Shown: positions 61,076 to 64,000 of the stretch, one piece after another | Position numbering within the stretch: position 1 is the stretch's first letter | Layout: every line of letters begins with the position of its first letter | Origin: Brachycybe producta | Lineage: Eukaryota; Arthropoda; Diplopoda; Playtdesmida; Andrognathidae | Direction of reading: 5' to 3' | DNA length: 64,000 nt | Assembly (NCBI GenBank): GCA_036925085.1 | Contig: JAUPFP010000016.1 | Span: forward strand, 768,501-832,500 | Translations under genes and position numbers: made by a program | Notes under the pieces: generated by a model | What the model saw: the letters and a program-made list of their open reading frames with translations, nothing else | Told to the model about the DNA's origin: nothing | Databases searched by the model: none

Positions 61076-62555
61076 AACAATTTACATACCTAACATTACC
61101 CAACTTAATTGAAGCGTTTTTATAATAAATTTTTATAAAACATAACTGCTAGTCAACAATTAATACAAGCAATTTATTTAAAATAAAAACAGCATTTATA
61201 CACTTTTAAAAGTGCTTATTCTCAGTATTAACAATGTCTTTTTTTTTTCGCAAATTGCTGATTATAATAGATCTTAGTTATATTTTTTTTTAAAAAAAGA
61301 CATTTTTAATATTTGTTTTTAATTACAATAACTTGTTATATTCATTTTTGTTACCAATATGTTTAAGTTTTTGTACAAATAAGAGAAGAACGAGAAGAAG
61401 TAAAAGAAATTCGTCCATCATTATTATCGTCAAACTTTTTTAAAAATTTGAACAACGGCCCTTTTAAGGGCCACACAGAATGAGGGGAAGATTAATTTTT
61501 TTTTTTTACTTTTTAAAACTTCAAATACGTCACTTTCATACTTTCTGTGATATTCGTCTTTAAAGAGGACGCGTTTTATCTGCACCACTCGTTAAATAGA
61601 CTTAACGCAGCGCGTGAATATTAATGACAAAAAAATTAATTGCACGTAAGCATGTAAATGAGAATAAATCTTCCTTCTCTTTTCATAATGGGAAAACAGA
61701 AAAAAAAGATCAAAAAATGATGTATCACTCTGCTAGAAAAACATGAACAAGCTTTTTTCTCTCTCTCTCTCTCTCTTTATAAACATTACAATAAGTTTAA
61801 TGTAACTCATAGAGAAAAAAAAATGTGGATGTGGCGCGCGGCACACGTCCATGATTGACGGGCAAGGGCGGGGTTGTAGTCAAACCAAGCTTCAGCTAAA
61901 AAAAAGAGGATTTGCTCGAATGGCCACGACACCTAGCGACTGGTAAGCGAAGAAGAGAATTTAAAGAGTGCGGCCATCCAGAACGCAACGTCACCATGCA
62001 ATGCATATATACATGCATGCATGCATTCAGGCAGGAAGGCAGTCACTCCACCAGTCATTATCACTTACTTACTTGCCATGTATTGAATATGGATTGTTAC
62101 AGTAAGCACAAAGTGAACTATGGGAAGAAAAAAAAAGCCTGAATTATTCCTGACCTCTAATAATTACACCTGCTCAACGGATCGGATCGAAGCGCAACAG
62201 AGAGAACAGCATTAAGTGAGGAACTTGAGAAGACACCCATTTCCCACGCATCTTTTTTTTTTATATGTATATATTTGTGAGCACGCGGTGTGGCCAGTCA
62301 TGCATGCCCGCCACATTTAAAACTCATTGACAGCCATACTGAACAAGTCATTTTGCTGTTCAAATCGGTTGGTGGCAACTTGTATTAAACATAAGTCACT
62401 CAATTAAACTTATCCAGCCACACACAATAGACACACTGATTAAATAAAATCATGTTTTGAATTGCGAACAATTCAAAAGTTACCCTCCTTACGGCAGGCA
62501 ATCACTGCTAACATCCTGAGACATGGTTTTTTTTTAATATTGATAAAGAAACAAT
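61076..62555. other. Unique sequence with a GC-richer island
   Basis: At about 61825-62230 sequence complexity and GC rise (GGCGCGCGGCACAC, GGGCGGGG, repeated ATGCATGC, ACTTACTTACTTGCC). No open frame has coding character. It could be a regulatory element or non-coding exon of the gene whose exons lie upstream. Confidence 0.3.
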
Positions 62556-62559
62556 GTTA

Positions 62560-62955
62560 TTTAAGGTGGTTTTGAAAGGTAAACGAACCACAAACTTTGA
62601 TTATTCCGTTATTCAGATGCAAAATGAAGAAAAACTTGAATTTGCTTTGGAAACTAGAAGGGTAGCTCCATCACTTACAGTTATTTTTATTTTCAAAATA
62701 AGGTTTTTATGTGAGTTTTTTTTGAAAATGGCCCAATTTTAAGCTGACGAAGCTTAGCAGATAATGTTTTCTCTTAAATTGTTGTCAATAAAAAGTTTAT
62801 TTTGAAAAATATCAACATGAAAATATTCTTAAGTAATTGAGCTGTCCTTCTAGTTTCCTGAACATTTTCTAGCTTTTTCCTTATTAATTTTATCCCTGAA
62901 AAGACAAAATAATCAGACTTCGAAAATAAGCTGTTTATAAACCTTCTTAAACTTT
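62560..62955. mobile_element. Foldback family A, near full-length copy
   Basis: Outer left TTAAGGTGGTTTTGAAAGG, inner AACTAGAAGGGTAGCTCCA, spacer TTTTAAGCTGACGAAGCTTA, mirrored right arm and outer GCTGTTTATAAACCTTCTTA. Confidence 0.7.
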
Positions 62956-63840
62956 GATTCTTAAACTAGTTAACATCATTTAGATAATGTAGATTAACAT
63001 AAGGTTAAAATAAATTCGCGAAATGCATCACATAATTTATTTGATGAAGCAAAACGTTTGTCACGGCTGTGATTGGCTGCTTCCAATTAATTTATCTTTA
63101 CTTTAACAAATATTTAAGATCCACGCAGCAAACTTTTTGCTCTACTTTACAACCGGATTATTATTGCTTTGTGCACATGCGCATAAGACAGCAATCATAC
63201 CTTAGCTTAGATTATTACCTCATGATCTCAACACAGCCTTTACACAGACTTTATGAGAACGCATTCCTGCCCCCCCCCCGCCCTATATTAACCTTCTTTT
63301 GAGCAAATCCTTTTATTTCAATTTTTAATTAAATAAATATTTTCAAATTGACGCTGCATATATTAGTATAATTATAGAAAATGAAAAAAAAAATTGTTTT
63401 CCCACCATTACCAACCCCACAAAACAAAAACAATTAGTTGCTTTAACAGAAAAATATGTTTTTAACTGTCAGAAGTCAAATTAACTTTACATTAGCTTGA
63501 GTACACAATAAGTAAAAAAAAAAACCCCAACTCCCCTTTTAGGTCGATGATGGGAAACGTTCCGCATCAATAACTTGAGAGCAAGCAAAATGGGAGGGGA
63601 GTTGGAGAGATGAGAAAAAAAAATATATATAAAACAGCCAAACGACCTGACAATTAGCGCCACCTAACGGCACAAAAATGAAACTAAAATTCATCATCTG
63701 TTAAAATAAAAATATCCAAAAAGACATGAAGTCTAGACAAAATAAGACTGCAAACAAAACAATGGGCTTTTTTTTTGTTGCAATTTTTCTGGAACAGCCT
63801 AGAGACATATTTGCAATTAGTACAATTTTTGAAGACATCT
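62956..63840. other. No gene seen
   Basis: AT-rich with a C run near 63271. Confidence 0.4.
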
Positions 63841-63920
63841 AAATAAAGCTTCGATCACACTGGTTATTTTTCTTGCAAGATTCAGGAAAAGAAATAAGCC
63901 AAATATTGATGTAAATCAGG
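63841..63920. mobile_element. Fragment of the TTGGCAATATTTAAAGC MITE family
   Basis: AAGCTTCGATCACACTGG, TTCTTGCAAGATTC and GAAATAAGCCAAATATTG follow in the order seen in the complement of 14800-14875. Confidence 0.5.
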
Positions 63921-64000
63921 TATAATTTCATGTTAAACAATAAAATCAGTGTTTTCTGAAAGGCAGTGCAGGGTTCAAGAAACCCCTGCAAGTTCGGTTA

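Noticed and set aside
1-64000. CRISPR arrays, operons, rRNA genes, bacterial-style promoters or terminators
   Set aside because: None seen; the sequence is eukaryotic, with spliced genes and no regularly spaced direct repeats with unique spacers.

Overview
The window reads as nuclear DNA of a metazoan, most likely an arthropod. It is strongly AT-rich, full of A/T runs, CT, CA and TA microsatellites and small transposons, and its genes are split by GT...AG introns. The arthropod leaning rests on the invertebrate-type RGK GTPase and on the transposon mix. I cannot name the species.

Two protein-coding loci, both on the + strand, can be supported. (1) A complete RGK-family (Rem/Rad/Gem/Rem2-like) small GTPase is carried on four exons between 11544 and 18360. 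All splice phases agree, giving a 427-residue protein with P-loop, NKID, ETS and the RGK-specific C-terminal motif ending in HVL-stop. A TATA-like box and a perfect cAMP-response element (11235-11242) lie just upstream. (2) Part of a second gene is present: a 1260-bp exon (40441-41700) rich in His, Ser and Gly homopolymers, probably followed by a phase-compatible 72-bp exon at 55590-55661. It looks like the disordered N-terminal part of a nuclear regulator. I could not identify it, and it must continue beyond what I can see.

Layout: 1-10.4 kb is intergenic and transposon-rich (hAT-like elements, a solo LTR nested in a palindromic MITE, a second LTR). 10.4-11.3 kb holds a degenerate tandem array and the RGK promoter. 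11.5-18.4 kb is the RGK gene; its 5.3-kb first intron holds a Helitron-like element, foldback MITEs and a microRNA-like hairpin. 18.5-40.4 kb is intergenic with three more Helitron-like elements, LINE 3' ends, another solo LTR and several MITEs. 40.4-64 kb is the second gene's large exon, its 13.9-kb intron and downstream sequence, with hAT elements, a mariner deletion derivative and more foldbacks.

The most interesting signals are: a long, nearly perfect hairpin in RGK intron 1 (16131-16207), whose arms carry a 13-base motif found five more times in the window; a roughly 12-copy foldback family; Helitron-like elements with diagnostic 3' ends; and two solo LTRs of one family with 4-bp target duplications. 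There is no sign of an operon, CRISPR array, rRNA or tRNA gene. Short open frames elsewhere are compatible with chance or with repeats.
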